Counted from the first letter of the stretch, positions 1 to 11,125 are shown. The stretch: 64,000 nt of DNA from Lunularia cruciata (GCA_948567375.1 OX419757.1:28948732-29012731), one strand, 5' to 3'. The notes: generated from the sequence alone by a model not told the origin. A program made the numbers and translations.

Positions 1-242
1 GTCACGCACTGTAGAAATACAACTTACACATAAGTCATACATGAACTCTAAAGTACCACAATAATCAATTGGTTTACACAACTCGGATCACACTCATTCA
101 GTTAAATATGTGATCTGTCACTCAATAATTTGCTATTGAGTGACATTCATTGATTACAATCAAGCCACACCCACTTTATCTAAGAGAATCCAGGTGACGC
201 TCATCGGCCTTTGTCCACCATAGCCGAGAACTCGAAGGCTCA
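1..242 (-). repeat. C1 3' LTR, distal part (R1' plus the end of block L)
   Basis: Positions 62-242 match on the minus strand the last part of the C2 449-bp LTR block L. Positions 1-61 match the 106-bp block R1 that follows it in C2 (60756-60861), with the same L-R1 junction (ATTA then TTGTGG). The remaining part of L lies at 12475-12747, separated by B1. The window ends inside R1', so the true end of C1 is not visible. Confidence 0.8.
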
Positions 243-950
243 TGTAATACTCCGAGGACAAGAGAAGAGAGAAAACACAGATTGCACACTCAAACATTCG
301 ATGCCCCAAGGGAGCACCTTCTCTTTATTATATAGACAAAGAGGATCTCCTACAAGGAAGCTCCACCATAGGATTAGGGACACAGATAGGTGACATGTCA
401 GCAAGCTCCACCCTTGGATTACTTACTTGGATCGGTGACCTGTCTGGTCTAGGTCCTATCTGGTTGGTCAAACGAGCTTTGACCGGAGTGAATCTTTTAG
501 GGAATCTTCCTGTAGGAATCTCAGAATCACATGAGTAAGGTACCGTTGGAAAGCTCTCGACGAGACAACCAAAGGGGGGGAATCTGCACATTTTTGAGGC
601 CTAAGTCATCCGTTTTGGCCTCTGAAATTGCCTTCAAAGATTTCAGGCATATTTCGGTTCCTACTCTATTAGTAGAAGTCCCCTTTTGGTGATACCTCTT
701 TCTGATCTGTTTAGTCCATCATGTGTAACATCCTTCCAGATGTTACCAAACCAATTCTCACCTTTAAATCATATGTCTAGCTATTGGTTCTAAGGTTCTC
801 AAGTCTATTTCATTTTCTGCCCTATTAGTAGAAGTACTCTTTTGGTGATACTTCTATCTGATTTATTTTGACCATCATGTATAACATCATTCTAGATGTT
901 ACCAAACCAAATTTCACATCTAGATCATATGGCTAACCCTTGGTATTACA
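243..950 (-). repeat. B1 3' LTR
   Basis: The 708-bp LTR is shorter than its 5' partner (741 bp), mainly by a G-rich segment of about 33 bp present near 12060-12100. It contains an internal tandem duplication of period 166 bp (copies starting near 666 and 832, each with CTATTAGTAGAAG). A minus-strand TATA-like TATATAATA is at about 327-335. Confidence 0.9.
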
Positions 951-963
951 GACCTCCCTCCTT

Positions 964-1678
964 TTAAGACGTAACGTCCTCGTTGTGCAATTGTTGCTCA
1001 AATGCTTGCACCAACACCGGTGCATGTGCCAAATTGGCAGCGGGTTCCTAGGTTGCTTCATAGAGGGGGTAACCTTTCCATTGTACTAGATATTCCACCC
1101 GCGGATGGCGAGTACCACGCATGCGCTTTTGGAGAATCCGCTCCACTTCATATTCCTCTATGCCATCAATGATTGTCGGACAAGGTCGAATGTCCTATGG
1201 AAGTACCTTGGCCTGATCGGGGAGCATATCTGCGTAATAGGGAGACATGGAACACTGGATGGATCTTCATGTGTGGTGGTAGCTCAAGGTGATAGGCCAC
1301 AGCGCCGATGCGACGAAGAATCAAGAAAGTCCCAATAAAACGAGGTCTGAGCTTACAAGATCCAACTAATGTGAGGTTGGTTGTCGATAGCCACACTTGA
1401 TCCCCAACATTGAACTCCATGTGCCTACGGTGTGCATCAGCATACTGCTTTTGTCGATTTTGCACAATCTGTAACCTGTGCTTGGCGCTCTCCACACCTT
1501 GTTGGATTCTAGAAACAAATGTGTTGACTGCATCAACCTTGGTAGTCACTAGACGGACCTTCATCAAGCTAGAAGGTGTGAAGGGATGCTCACCATACAT
1601 GAGGAAGAATGGAGTGACCTGGGTGGAGGCATTCACTGAATTGTTGTAAGCGAATTCCACCAACGGTAGTAGGGTGTC
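964..1678 (-). pseudogene. B1 integrase C-terminal part and chromodomain (pol 3' segment)
   Basis: The minus strand reads from the A1 insertion point: [34 protein letters not shown] and [11 protein letters not shown], the usual integrase C-terminal GPY/F region. After a frame change comes a chromodomain (EEYEVERILQKR, VEYLVQWKGYP) ending with TAA at 964. The conserved Trp of the ATWEP block is TAG, a stop. The N-terminal integrase half is at 7320-8152, separated by A1. The chromodomain would target integration to modified histones, as known for chromoviruses; here it is broken. Confidence 0.85.
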
Positions 1679-2100
1679 TGTAAAAGACCCAAACCGAGGA
1701 GAGAAATAGGAGAATGGAAACTCACATTGGGACACTTGAATGAGGAAAACTCCGAATGCCTAGCATGAGCTTCGGCCTTGGTATTTATAGGTAGCATACA
1801 AGTCCCTTGAAGCTTCTCAAGAAGCTTCCTTGAGCCGCTTTCTTGGAGTGCAAGCCAAGTTAACTAGGAAGCTTCTCAAGAAGCTTCCTTCTAGAAGCCG
1901 CCTACTTGGCGTGCAAGCTAAGCTAGTTAGAAGCTTCTAGAAGCTTCCTTCTAGAAGCTACCTGCTTAGGGTGCAAGTTAACTAGTTAGGAAGCTTCCCA
2001 AGAAGCTTCTTAGATGTTTCTAGAATATTCTAGGATATTTTGTCTTATTATCTACTTCATAAGCTCGACTAACTTTGTCGCTAAATTCCATATTGTTACA
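1679..2100 (-). repeat. A1 3' LTR
   Basis: 422 bp, TG...CA on both strands. It differs from the 5' LTR at a single base (2086). It carries the same heat-shock-element array, including the four-unit run at 1930-1947 and the three-unit run at 2018-2030. The pol ORF reads through the PPT and stops inside this LTR at 2020. Confidence 0.97.
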
Positions 2101-5100
2101 TATTCCCCCGCCGCTAGTTGGTGACGTCCTCGTCGCCAGTGAAGCTTCGAATTCCTTGATGGCCGTCTGTGCATTTTGGAGGTGGGAAAGAGGTTCCCAT
2201 GTGGCATCATGAAGGGGATACCCTTTCCAAAGGACCTTGTACTCCATATGTTGACGACGGCCAGGTTGAATATGGCGACGCGCAAGGATACGATCAACTT
2301 CGTACTCCTCATGATCATTGATAGGGACAGGAAGAGGGGGAGGTTGGACTCGAGAGGAAAAGGAAGAGGGGTTAGGAACAAAGGGTTTCAACTTGGAAAC
2401 ATGAAAGACAGGATGGATACGCATGTGACAAGGTAAGGCAAGTCGATAAGCAACAGGAGAGATAATGTGGGTAATATCAAACGGTCCTATCCAATTAGGA
2501 GCAAGTTTACAAACGTGGGTATCCAGTGGGAGAGGGAGGTTACTAGAGGATAACATGACTTTATCACCAACTTCAAAGGTGAGATCACGATGATGATGGT
2601 CAGCATATTGTTTTTGGCGATTCTGAGCAACAAGGAGGTGAGATTTGGCTTGTTGGAGAGATTGGGATATAGTGGTCAAGAATGTGGAAGTATGAGGAAC
2701 CTGAGAGGGAGGGGGAGCAAGAAGAGAATCTGGAACAAGCGGATCTTGGCCAAAATTGAGAAGGAAGGGAGAAAATCCGGTGCTTGCCTGTTTGGAATTG
2801 TTGTAGGCAAATTCTGCAGCTGCAAGACATTCATCCCAGTTGGTATGGTGGACATTGACAAAGGCCCGCAACATATCCTCCAATGTACGATTGGCGCGTT
2901 CAGTTTGTCCATCAGTTTGAGGATGATAGGCCGTGGACAAAGCAAGCTTGGTGCCGAGTATCTGGAAGAGTGCTTGCCAAAACTTCCCAGTAAATCGAGG
3001 ATCACGGTCGGAGATGAGTACACGTGGCATCCCATGATGCTTGAAGACATTGTCGAAGTAGATTTGTGCTAAGGTTGGAGCATCCACGGTATCACAGGTT
3101 GGTGCCAAGTGGATTTGCTTACTAAGCTTATCCACAAACACTACAATTGCGGTGTGTCCTTGTTTTGTCTTTGGCAAGGATGTGATGAGATCCAAGCTCA
3201 CATGCTCCCAACGAGCGGATGGAATGGCGAGTGGTTGAAGGAGTCCACTCGGCTTCTGGTTGCTGGCCTTGTTCCGTTGGCAACTCTCACATGATCGGAC
3301 AAAGTCTCGAACATCTCGTGTCATGTTGGGCCACCACCATTGGCGTTGGAGGGTGCCCAAGGTCTTGTCCACTCCCATGTGACCAGCTATTGGTAAATCA
3401 TGGGCTTCTTGAAGGCGCACAAGTCGAAGATCACCTTTGGCTGGAACATAGATCTGGTCTACATGGAATAAAAGGCCTTCCTTGAAGGAGAAGGTGTTGT
3501 ACTCCTTGTCGCATGCTGTCAGACGACCGTGTACCATTTGGAAGAAGGGATCTTGTCGTAGAGCTGATTGAAACTCATTGTGGACCTTAGGGTCAATGGA
3601 CACCGTTGTAATTGCCGCCGTGATGAAAGGAAGATCCTTCAAATCAGGTCGTCGTGATAGAGCATCGGGAATGACATGGAACCGACCTGGTTTGTACTCA
3701 AGTTTGATGTCAAACAATTGGAGTTGCTCTTCCCATCGATGATGCCGGCTCTTCATGTGCTCCAAGTGTAAGGTCTGCAACAATGGCTTGTGATCAGTTC
3801 GCATGATCACTTGTTTCCCCAAGAGATAATGCCTCCATACCTTGGTGGCATATACCATTGCAAGTTGTTCCCGATCTCGAGCAGAGTAATTTCTTTCCGC
3901 TGTATTTAGTCGGCGAGACACAAAGGCAATCGGATGTAGTCCATCTGGAAATTCTTGTTGCAACACGGCTCCAATTGCAAAGTTAGAAGCATCAAAATCA
4001 ACCACACAAGGTAGTTGAGGATCATATGGTTGAAGAATAGGTCTTGAAGACACCATATGCTTTAACTTCTGGAATGCTTCTTCATGCTTGGTGGTCCACT
4101 GGAAGCTCAAGTTCTTTCCCAAGAGGTCAGTCAATGGTGCAGCCACGTGAGCATAATAATGGATGAACCGTCGGTAAAAACTGGCCAGTCCATTGAATGC
4201 TCGTACTTCTGTAGCATCCTTTGGGGTAGGCCAATCAGTAATGGCCTTGATCTTCTCTTCTTCCATCTTGATCCCCTCTGATGAGATCTTATGACCCAAG
4301 AAGGTAACCTCCTTCTGCCAAAAAGCACACTTTGACTTCTTGCAGTAAAATTTCCACTGTCGTAGTCGTCTTAGGACTTCTCGTACATGATTCACATGTT
4401 CTGCCTCTGTCCTGCTATAGATTAAGATATCATCTAAGAACACCACCACGGACCAATCCAATAGTCCCTCCAACACTCGATGCATCTGATCCATGAAGAC
4501 TGCTGGAGCATTAGTGAGTCCGAAAGGTAGAACTCTCCACTCAAGATGTCCATACCTTGTGCGAAAAGCAGTCTTTTGCACGTCCTCTCCTTCAATAGGA
4601 ATTTGCCAATAGCCGCTACGAAGATCCAGCTTGGAAAAGTAGCGTGCTCCACTTAGTTGATCAAGCAGGTCATCGATCCGAGGCAAGGGATATGCATTCT
4701 TCACGGTTTGCTTATTAAGCCCACGGTAATCAATACAGAAACGAAGTCCTCCATCCTTCTTTGGAACAAATAGTACCGGTGCTCCCCACGGAGAGGTACT
4801 ATGTCGTATGAAATCCTTCTCCAACAACTCTGTAAGTGTTGTTCGCAACTCCTCCAACTCCTTTGGTGAGAGCCGATAGATTGGTCTACTCACTGGAGTA
4901 CTCCCTGGCAATAACTTGATCTTGAAGGGCATACCTCGATTGGAGGGTAATCCCTTTGGCAGATCATCCGGAAACACATCTGCAAACTCCTGAACTATCC
5001 GATCAACCATTGCTTGATGCGGCACTTGGCCCTCCTCAGATTGTTCTTGTGCAATTGGCTTGATCCACACTGCGAATACAGACTTATCATCCTCCAAAGC

Positions 5101-5700
5101 TTGCTCTATGGCTGCTTCATTAACAAACTTCCCTTCTAGGGACTCATCTCTCTTCCAAGCTTGCTCCATGGTTGCCTTCCTGGCAAACTTCTCATCTTGG
5201 GACTCATCTCCCTTCCAGATTTGCTCTATGGCTACCTTCTCGACAAACTTCCCATCTTGGGACTGACTATTCTTAGGTGTCTTACTCAGAGGTGCCAGAC
5301 AACCTAATCGGAAATTCCTACCTTGGTGTTGTACTTGAATTTGGTGTCGGGTCCAATCAAATTGAACCTTATGACATTCAAGCCAAGGTAGACCTAGAAT
5401 GATATCATAATGTAGAGGTGCCACTACAAACCTCATACACTCCAAATACTCTTTCCCAATCTTGAAGGTAACAGGATGCAAGGTGCGGAATGCTGAACCC
5501 TTTCTACCATCCGCCATCATCAAACTACTTCCAATCACTGGCCTGATAGGAATACCCAATTCCTTTGCCACTTGCATAGACATGCAATTCTCTGAACTTC
5601 CACAATCAACCAAAATTCTACAACCCCGATTAGATATCATACCTTGCAAGTGAAGCAAACTTGCATAGGTCGAGCCTTCAATCCCATTGGAACTAATCAA
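2020..5700 (-). CDS. pol: A1 Pol polyprotein: protease, RT, RNase H, integrase, chromodomain
   Basis: An open frame of about 1,226 codons replicates and integrates the element. The N-terminal protease has a D-C-G-S active site ([12 protein letters not shown]) rather than DSG or DTG. A linker with three 22-residue repeats follows. RT has [13 protein letters not shown] and the catalytic FLDD. RNase H has [15 protein letters not shown] and TDHKPLL. Integrase has an HHCC finger (HMGVDKTL...CESCQRNK), and a DDE core with [12 protein letters not shown] and QTERAN. The C-terminal chromodomain reads [18 protein letters not shown] and ATWEPL. The frame is -1 relative to gag and stays open across the gag stop, so a frameshift may join them; the first codon shown is not an ATG. 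Everything needed looks intact. The stop lies within the 3' LTR. Confidence 0.96.
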   Translation of the reverse strand: MISSNGIEGSTYASLLHLQGMISNRGCRILVDCGSSENCMSMQVAKELGIPIRPVIGSSLMMADGRKGSAFRTLHPVTFKIGKEYLECMRFVVAPLHYDIILGLPWLECHKVQFDWTRHQIQVQHQGRNFRLGCLAPLSKTPKNSQSQDGKFVEKVAIEQIWKGDESQDEKFARKATMEQAWKRDESLEGKFVNEAAIEQALEDDKSVFAVWIKPIAQEQSEEGQVPHQAMVDRIVQEFADVFPDDLPKGLPSNRGMPFKIKLLPGSTPVSRPIYRLSPKELEELRTTLTELLEKDFIRHSTSPWGAPVLFVPKKDGGLRFCIDYRGLNKQTVKNAYPLPRIDDLLDQLSGARYFSKLDLRSGYWQIPIEGEDVQKTAFRTRYGHLEWRVLPFGLTNAPAVFMDQMHRVLEGLLDWSVVVFLDDILIYSRTEAEHVNHVREVLRRLRQWKFYCKKSKCAFWQKEVTFLGHKISSEGIKMEEEKIKAITDWPTPKDATEVRAFNGLASFYRRFIHYYAHVAAPLTDLLGKNLSFQWTTKHEEAFQKLKHMVSSRPILQPYDPQLPCVVDFDASNFAIGAVLQQEFPDGLHPIAFVSRRLNTAERNYSARDREQLAMVYATKVWRHYLLGKQVIMRTDHKPLLQTLHLEHMKSRHHRWEEQLQLFDIKLEYKPGRFHVIPDALSRRPDLKDLPFITAAITTVSIDPKVHNEFQSALRQDPFFQMVHGRLTACDKEYNTFSFKEGLLFHVDQIYVPAKGDLRLVRLQEAHDLPIAGHMGVDKTLGTLQRQWWWPNMTRDVRDFVRSCESCQRNKASNQKPSGLLQPLAIPSARWEHVSLDLITSLPKTKQGHTAIVVFVDKLSKQIHLAPTCDTVDAPTLAQIYFDNVFKHHGMPRVLISDRDPRFTGKFWQALFQILGTKLALSTAYHPQTDGQTERANRTLEDMLRAFVNVHHTNWDECLAAAEFAYNNSKQASTGFSPFLLNFGQDPLVPDSLLAPPPSQVPHTSTFLTTISQSLQQAKSHLLVAQNRQKQYADHHHRDLTFEVGDKVMLSSSNLPLPLDTHVCKLAPNWIGPFDITHIISPVAYRLALPCHMRIHPVFHVSKLKPFVPNPSSFSSRVQPPPLPVPINDHEEYEVDRILARRHIQPGRRQHMEYKVLWKGYPLHDATWEPLSHLQNAQTAIKEFEASLATRTSPTSGGGICNNMEFSDKVSRAYEVDNKTKYPRIF
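2101..2113 (-). other. A1 polypurine tract
   Basis: On the minus strand GGCGGGGGAATA directly precedes the TG of the 3' LTR, the expected place and composition for the plus-strand primer. It lies inside the pol ORF. Confidence 0.8.
5065..5275 (-). repeat. Three tandem 66-bp repeats in the A1 pol linker
   Basis: Three diverged 66-bp units encode variants of a 22-residue charged segment (for example [17 protein letters not shown]) between protease and RT. A2 has the same array near 17760-17940, and A3 has remnants near 30800-30970, so it is an old property of the family. Function unknown. Confidence 0.8.
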
Positions 5701-5726
5701 GCTCCCAGTAGGCGGCCCAAAATCTC

Positions 5727-6626
5727 CTACTGGGATTCCTCGTTTCCCGGATCATTCCGCTCCACAACCTCCACTTGGGCAACTTGTCGAGGTCGTCCAT
5801 TCTTGAGTGGACATTCAGCAATGCGATGCCCCAACTGGCGACAATAAAAGCAACCTCCATTTTGTCGTAATCTTTCTCTATCTGCTGTGCCAAGTGGTCT
5901 TCGCTGGATAGCATCAATCTCCATTGGTACCGGTTCTTCCACTCGTGGTATGGGTAGGTTTTGTGTAGGTCGAGGTCGAGACCAAGTTGTTGCAACTAGG
6001 GAATCAAAACGCTCAGCCAATTGCATGGCTTCTTCTACGTTCTGTGGCTCTCGCATGGTCACCTCCAATCTGGTTCGTGACTTCAATCCTCGCACAAATC
6101 GATCCAGAACTTCACCTTCTTGGATATCTGGAATTTGCATGATGATATTCTGAACTTGTGTGATGTAGCTTCTCACTGAGCCAATCTGCCTCAACTCCGC
6201 CAATTTATCTCGTGCAGCTCGGGTGGCATTTATAGTCTGAAATCGACCAAGTATTGCATCCTTGAATTCTGCCCATGTCAAAATTGGTGTAACAATTTGT
6301 CGTTCAGCTCTTTCTACTCGGAATCGCCACCAAAGTTTTGCCACGCCATCCAACTGGCTAGAAGCCAAGAGAATTTGTTTCCGCTCATCTTGAAGATTGG
6401 TGGCTTCAAAGTAACGTTCACAGTCAAACACAAAATTCTCCACTATGCCTGGAAGATTCTTGCCTTCAAACACCTTGGGTTTCGGAAATCGAATGCGATC
6501 TTCTCCATCTTGAACTGGCGCTTTGTCTATCTGTTCTTGTCGTTGCTGGTCTCGTTCATCCAACAATCGAGTAAGATGCTCGATTTGTTGTTGCATTGCA
6601 AGGATAACATCCGGTATTGCCGCCAT
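5727..6626 (-). CDS. gag: A1 Gag
   Basis: 299 codons, starting at ATG 6626 ([11 protein letters not shown]). The product forms the virus-like particle and binds RNA. An N-terminal coiled-coil-like stretch ([20 protein letters not shown]) is followed by the retrotransposon Gag core ([40 protein letters not shown]) and a C-terminal CCHC zinc knuckle, [14 protein letters not shown] (C-x2-C-x4-H-x4-C). It stops with TAG at 5727. It follows leader ORF0 by 33 bp and overlaps the open pol frame. Intact; family assignment is secure. Confidence 0.95.
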   Translation of the reverse strand: MAAIPDVILAMQQQIEHLTRLLDERDQQRQEQIDKAPVQDGEDRIRFPKPKVFEGKNLPGIVENFVFDCERYFEATNLQDERKQILLASSQLDGVAKLWWRFRVERAERQIVTPILTWAEFKDAILGRFQTINATRAARDKLAELRQIGSVRSYITQVQNIIMQIPDIQEGEVLDRFVRGLKSRTRLEVTMREPQNVEEAMQLAERFDSLVATTWSRPRPTQNLPIPRVEEPVPMEIDAIQRRPLGTADRERLRQNGGCFYCRQLGHRIAECPLKNGRPRQVAQVEVVERNDPGNEESQ

Positions 6627-6659
6627 CGCTACTACTCTATTCCACTACTCTCAATTTAT

Positions 6660-6875
6660 CTAGTTGATTAACACATAGATACAACACGTCCACCGTTCTC
6701 CATAAGTTACAACTGGAAGTATCAAGGGTTCCTCTGACACGGTGATCATATGTAGAAAATCCTGCCCAAAGCGTGAGGTGATGAATTGTGTGAAACGATG
6801 CTTTGGTAATATCTGGACATGAAAGTCCCAATGGTTTGGCGGAAGTGGATTTGGTGGTCCATAAATTCCATCCAT
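6660..6875 (-). CDS. A1 leader ORF0, small conserved ORF of unknown function
   Basis: 71 codons from ATG 6875 (MDGIYGPPNPLPP) to a stop at 6660, between the PBS and gag. I recognise no domain. The C-terminal part (FITSRFGQDFLHMI, EEPLILPVVTYGERW, CCIYVLIN) is similar to two small ORFs at the same place in family B (11159-11362 and 11367-11588) and is kept in A2 and in the old A3 copy. The shared pattern is aromatic-x4-FG-x2-aromatic, then ILPVV-x-Y-x3-W-x4-IY. It is the first ATG ORF after the PBS, so it could be translated ahead of Gag or act as a uORF. Coding status rests on cross-family similarity. Confidence 0.6.
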   Translation of the reverse strand: MDGIYGPPNPLPPNHWDFHVQILPKHRFTQFITSRFGQDFLHMITVSEEPLILPVVTYGERWTCCIYVLIN

Positions 6876-6884
6876 CCCATTCCT

Positions 6885-6896
6885 GCTCTGATACCA
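6885..6896 (-). other. A1 primer-binding site (tRNA-iMet type)
   Basis: The minus strand reads TGGTATCAGAGC, one base inside the 5' LTR. This is the standard plant initiator-Met tRNA complement. It fixes the orientation and the LTR boundary. Confidence 0.95.
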
Positions 6897-6897
6897 A

Positions 6898-7319
6898 TGT
6901 AAAAGACCCAAACCGAGGAGAGAAATAGGAGAATGGAAACTCACATTGGGACACTTGAATGAGGAAAACTCCGAATGCCTAGCATGAGCTTCGGCCTTGG
7001 TATTTATAGGTAGCATACAAGTCCCTTGAAGCTTCTCAAGAAGCTTCCTTGAGCCGCTTTCTTGGAGTGCAAGCCAAGTTAACTAGGAAGCTTCTCAAGA
7101 AGCTTCCTTCTAGAAGCCGCCTACTTGGCGTGCAAGCTAAGCTAGTTAGAAGCTTCTAGAAGCTTCCTTCTAGAAGCTACCTGCTTAGGGTGCAAGTTAA
7201 CTAGTTAGGAAGCTTCCCAAGAAGCTTCTTAGATGTTTCTAGAATATTCTAGGATATTTTGTCTTATTATCTACTTCATAAGCTCGACTAACTTTGTCGC
7301 TAAACTCCATATTGTTACA
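6898..7319 (-). repeat. A1 5' LTR
   Basis: 422 bp, carrying the promoter of the element. On the minus strand it starts TGTAACAATATGG and ends GGGTCTTTTACA. It contains the heat-shock-element array and the TATA box described separately. Confidence 0.97.
7001..7249 (-). promoter_or_regulatory. A1 LTR promoter: TATA box with a heat-shock-element array upstream
   Basis: Minus-strand TATAAATA is at 7001-7008. Upstream of it are repeated GAAnnTTC or TTCnnGAA dyads: GAAGCTTC at 7028-7035, 7040-7047, 7087-7094 and 7099-7106, and TTCTAGAA at 7108-7115 and 7168-7175. A perfect four-unit element, GAAGCTTCTAGAAGCTTC, is at 7149-7166, and a three-unit element, TTCTAGAATATTC, at 7237-7249. This fits the HSF consensus nGAAnnTTCn and the TATA-proximal layout of heat-shock promoters. 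Heat response is an inference. Confidence 0.65.
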
Positions 7320-8152
7320 GTGTCCCACCTCTCTTGCTCTTCTAAGGTGAAGCCGCGTAACATGTCTTCAATCGTGCGATTAGCCCACTCTGTTTGGCCA
7401 TCTATTTGTGGGTGGTAAGCTGTAGACATGGCCAACTTGGTTTTGAAGAAACCAAAGAGTGTTCGCCAAAACAAACTGGTGAATTGGGTGCCTCTATCGG
7501 TGATGAGTACTTTAGACAAGCCATGGTGAGCAAAGACTACATCTAAGTTTAGTTGAGCTAGTTGTGGAGCGGTCACCTCCTTGGTGGTAGGGCGGACATG
7601 AATCATTTTGTTGAGCCGGTCCACAAAGACCACAATGGAGTCAAACCCTGAGGTGGTCTTGGGTAATTCACAGACAAGATCCATACTCACTTGTTCCCAA
7701 CGTTGGGTAGGAGTGGGAAGAGGTTGAAGGAGCCCTGCAGGAGCTTGATTAGAAGCTTTGTTCTGTTGACAAAGTAGGCAGCTACGCACATAGTCCATCA
7801 CGTTGTTGCTCATCTTGGGCCAATAGTAATGGCGCTTGACTGCCTCCAAGGTCTTGTCCACTCCAACATGAGCTGCAATGGCCGAATCATGACATTCCGC
7901 TAGAATGGTGGTGCGTAATTCTGGGACATTTGGGATCCACAATCGGCCCTCCCGAAAGGTGAGTCCTTGGGTGCTGGTGACACCTTCGGACGATTGCGCT
8001 TCTACAATCTGTGGATCAGTTTTTGTAGCAGCTAGAATCTCTTGCCAGAATTCAGGGTTAATCTTAACCTCTACCGCCAAGTTGTTGGCCATTGGCATGC
8101 GGGTGAATGCACCTACAAGTTGCTTCTTACCTTCCGCGTAGGTGATTGTCAT
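7320..8152 (-). pseudogene. B1 integrase, N-terminal half
   Basis: The minus strand encodes the end of RNase H and the integrase zinc finger (HVGVDKTLEAVKRHYYW, CLLCQQNK). The core follows with SMDLVCELP, TDRGTQF and QTEWANR, so the three acidic DDE residues are present. The reading continues to the A1 insertion at ERWDT; the rest is at 964-1678. It would cut and join cDNA ends into the host genome, but A1 splits it. Confidence 0.88.
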
Positions 8153-9250
8153 GTTGAAGCATTGTCGCCACTCTGCCCATCAAATTTGGCGACAAGATAG
8201 ATCCTTCTGCGTCTCGAGGTAGACTAGAGGTTTGTGGTCTGTCTCTACTACAAATGCCTTCTTGCCGAGGTAGTGCTTCCAATGCTTGGTTGCTAGAACG
8301 ATGGCCAACTCTTCTCGTTTTGTGGTGTGGTAGTTGCGCTCTGCCGGTAACAACTTTCAAGAGAAATATGCAATTGGATGCCATCCGTCATGCCACTCTT
8401 GTTGTAGGACTGCTCCTATTGCTATGCCTGATGCATCCGTAGCTAACTTGATTGGACCTTTTGGGTCATACCACTTCAAGATTGGTGCATGTAGCAAGGC
8501 GGCCTTCAATTCTTGAAAGGCCAACTCTTGTGCAGTTCCCCATGTCCACTTCTTCCCCTTGCCAAGTAGTGCCGTTAAAGGCTGTGCAACCTTGGAGAAG
8601 TCCTTGACAAATCTACGATAGAATCCCGTCAACCCCAAGAAGCTCTTAAGTTGAGTCTGATCTTTTGGGGCACTCCATTTTTGAATGACCTCTATTTTAT
8701 TTGTCAATACTTGAATGCCCTCTGCACTTACTCTATGCCCTAAGTAGTCTACTTCAGACTTGCCAAACTCACACTTTGAGATTTTGGCGTACAACTGATT
8801 CTATCTTAGAATCTGGAGGACCTCTCGTAGATGTTGTTTGTGTTCTGTCATCGTGCTACTATATACTAAGATATCATCCAAGAAGACGATAACAGACTTA
8901 TCCAAGTATGGATGAAATATGTCATTCATTAGGCTCATGAAAGTGGCAGGCGCATTGGTGAGGCCAAAAGGCATCACAAGATACTCAAAGTGGCCATACC
9001 TAGTTTGAAAGGCAGTTTTGTACACATCCTCCTCTGCAATTCGGATTTGATTGTAACCGCTCCGCAAGTCCAGTTTGGTGAAGTATCTCGCTCCATGGAG
9101 TTGATCAAACAGGTCATCCATGCAAGGTAAGGGGTATTTGTTCTTCACTATTTGCTGATTGAGACCCCGATAGTCAATGCACATGCGCATTGTACCATCC
9201 TTCTTCTTCACAAACAAGACAGGGGCCCCATATGGTGATACGTTAGGTTG
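8127..9250 (-). pseudogene. B1 reverse transcriptase and RNase H, interrupted
   Basis: RT runs from [19 protein letters not shown] through [14 protein letters not shown] and the catalytic [10 protein letters not shown] to EVLQILR. An in-frame stop at 8801 precedes the thumb ([20 protein letters not shown]) and RNase H ([16 protein letters not shown]). A frame change near 8370 breaks RNase H before WAEWRQCFN-like residues. The fold is recognisable but the protein cannot be made intact. Confidence 0.88.
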
Positions 9251-9262
9251 GATGAACCCTTT

Positions 9263-9930
9263 CTATAGCATCTCCTCAATTTGAGTCTTACACTCCTCCA
9301 ACTCATGAGGTGATAGGCGATATGGGGCCTTACAAGGAGGTGTCTTCTTCGGGAGTGTCTCTATTTTGTGATCTACTCGCCTTTTAGGTGGTAATCCAGA
9401 GGGTAGATCATTGGGAAAGACGTCTTGAAACTCATCCACTACATCCTTCAATTTCTCAGGAATTTGTCCAACGAGTTGTGCACTCTGGACTTCTCTTATT
9501 AGACCCATAAACCATCTATCGGTCTTACAGACAGTTGTCGTCCCTACGACATATAGAGGCAGTTTCTGCCTGTGTGATTTTTCTTTAACCCCAATGATTG
9601 ACCATTGGTAGGTTCTCACTACTTTCTTCCTCCAATCCACCATTGGGTTGTACTGCTCCATCCATGGCATGCCTAAAATTGCATCATAACGGGCTAACTG
9701 TATCACTCGCCACTCAATTGCTTCTTGATATTCTCCTACAGAGAGGGTTACCCGTCTAGGTAATGATTCAATCCCTCTCTGTTTGCCCATTTGGTAACTC
9801 TACTTCTTCACTTCCATCTCTCTCTAGATCCATTCCCAAGCTTATTGCAACAGAGCAAGACAAGAAATTCTCTTTTGCTCCTGGATCTATTAATACTCTT
9901 ACTTGATTACCTTCTAGGATTCCATTCACG
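9263..9930 (-). pseudogene. B1 protease and linker to RT
   Basis: The minus strand encodes an aspartic-protease-like active site, VLIDPGAKENFLS (D-P-G in place of DSG/DTG). Then come a frame change near 9790 and the segment YDAILGMPWMEQYNPMVDW, typical after the gypsy protease. The run ends with FQDVFPNDLPSGLPP, the usual approach to RT. B2 shows the same order at 27560-28060. Confidence 0.75.
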
Positions 9931-10099
9931 ACAATCAATTGTGAGGTTGCCTTTCGGGATCTTTGCGCATTATTCTTCTTCCTTCCCTCGCTTCTCTGCT
10001 TCCTTATTGAGCCAATAAGGCCACAAGGTACATTTACTGGCGATCTTCATTTTCCAAAGTGGTTTCCACCTCCTCCTCTTCAATGTGCATCTCCATGTT

Positions 10100-11125
10100 G
10101 TTCAAAGATCACTTGTACGAAGGCCGAGGGCCTCTAGGGAAACGAGTGCGACAATTGGTAGATATGTGCCCAATACGGCCACAATTGTAACAACGATGTT
10201 GTTCTCCTCGAGTCCCTTCTCCTCGTGGGACTCCATCTCTTTGTTCTTCTACCCGTCCCCGCTCTCCTTGAAGCGGCCGTGCTCCTCGATCCCGGAATCG
10301 AAGGTTGCCCAATTCCATCGGTACTGGTCTACCCATGTGTGGCATTTCTGCCCAATAATGTTGAGGTAGAACTACTCCTTCACCTCCACCTAATGCTCCG
10401 GCTATTCTCTACGCACAAGCAATAGCTTCAAATACCGTGCGAGGGTTTTGCACCATGACATTTTGCACCAATCCGCTCTTTCAACCCTCGTTTGAAATTG
10501 TCGGGAGCCTCTGCTGGACTCATGTTTGTAATTGAGACTTGTAGATCCCAGAAACGCCTCCACATACTCTTGTACGCTATTCTTTTGTCTCAATCCCCAT
10601 ACTCGAGTTCGAGCCATCTGCACAGAATCCACCGATTGGAAATTCTTGAGCAGTCCTTCTTGCATTGCTGTCCATGTGACCTCCCTTCTCTCTGCCAGCA
10701 TGGATCGTTCCCAAGCATCATACCATGTGAGGGCTTTATCGGTCAAGTACCCACATGCAAACATGCATGCAGCATGCTCTGTGATCTCTGTTGAGAACAA
10801 TCAAAAATATCGATTCATTCTTGAGATCCAATTCTCCACTACTCCCATCGTACGCTGCCCCTTGTAAGGCTCGATGTTGCAAGTCTTCTTCATCCGGAGT
10901 AGCAATGTGGCTTCATCGTTGATAGTGTTCGTAGGCACGGGTGCCTCTCCAAGTACTTCAATCGCAGGTACTGGGTTTTGAGACGGCTCTTCTTCTTGCA
11001 TGGCTTGATCGTTCCTGAGGATCTGCACTTGACTTTGCAATGTCTCCATTGTCATCTTAATCTCTCAAAATTCATTCAACATCCCTTGCATTCCTTGCAC
11101 TAGCTCTTGCAACTGCGGATCCATG
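10100..11125 (-). pseudogene. B1 Gag, interrupted
   Basis: Pieces include the N-terminal coiled-coil-like stretch (MTMETLQSQVQILRNDQ), the Gag core (KGQRTMGVVENWISRMNRYF; YLTDKALTWYDAWE; VWGLRQKNSVQEYVEAF) and a CCHC zinc knuckle (CYNCGRIGHISTNC) near 10150-10200. Stops at about 10801 and frame changes near 10400-10550 break it. B2 has a longer open version (28537-29268). Confidence 0.85.

Larger units (their letters stand above)
1679..7319 (-). mobile_element. A1, complete and very young family-A chromovirus
   Basis: Two 422-bp LTRs (1679-2100 and 6898-7319) are identical except for T2086 versus C7305. The 5-bp target duplication GTGTC (1674-1678 and 7320-7324) is perfect and interrupts the B1 integrase gene. 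Minus-strand order is LTR, PBS, leader ORF0, gag, pol (protease, RT, RNase H, integrase, chromodomain), PPT, LTR. All coding parts are open. The 0.24 percent LTR divergence and intact ORFs make this the best candidate for an active element in the window. Confidence 0.97.

Noticed and set aside
1166..1735. Minus-strand ORF that fuses family-A LTR sequence to B1 integrase
   Set aside because: The first 20 or so codons come from the A1 LTR at the insertion junction; it is not a real fusion gene.
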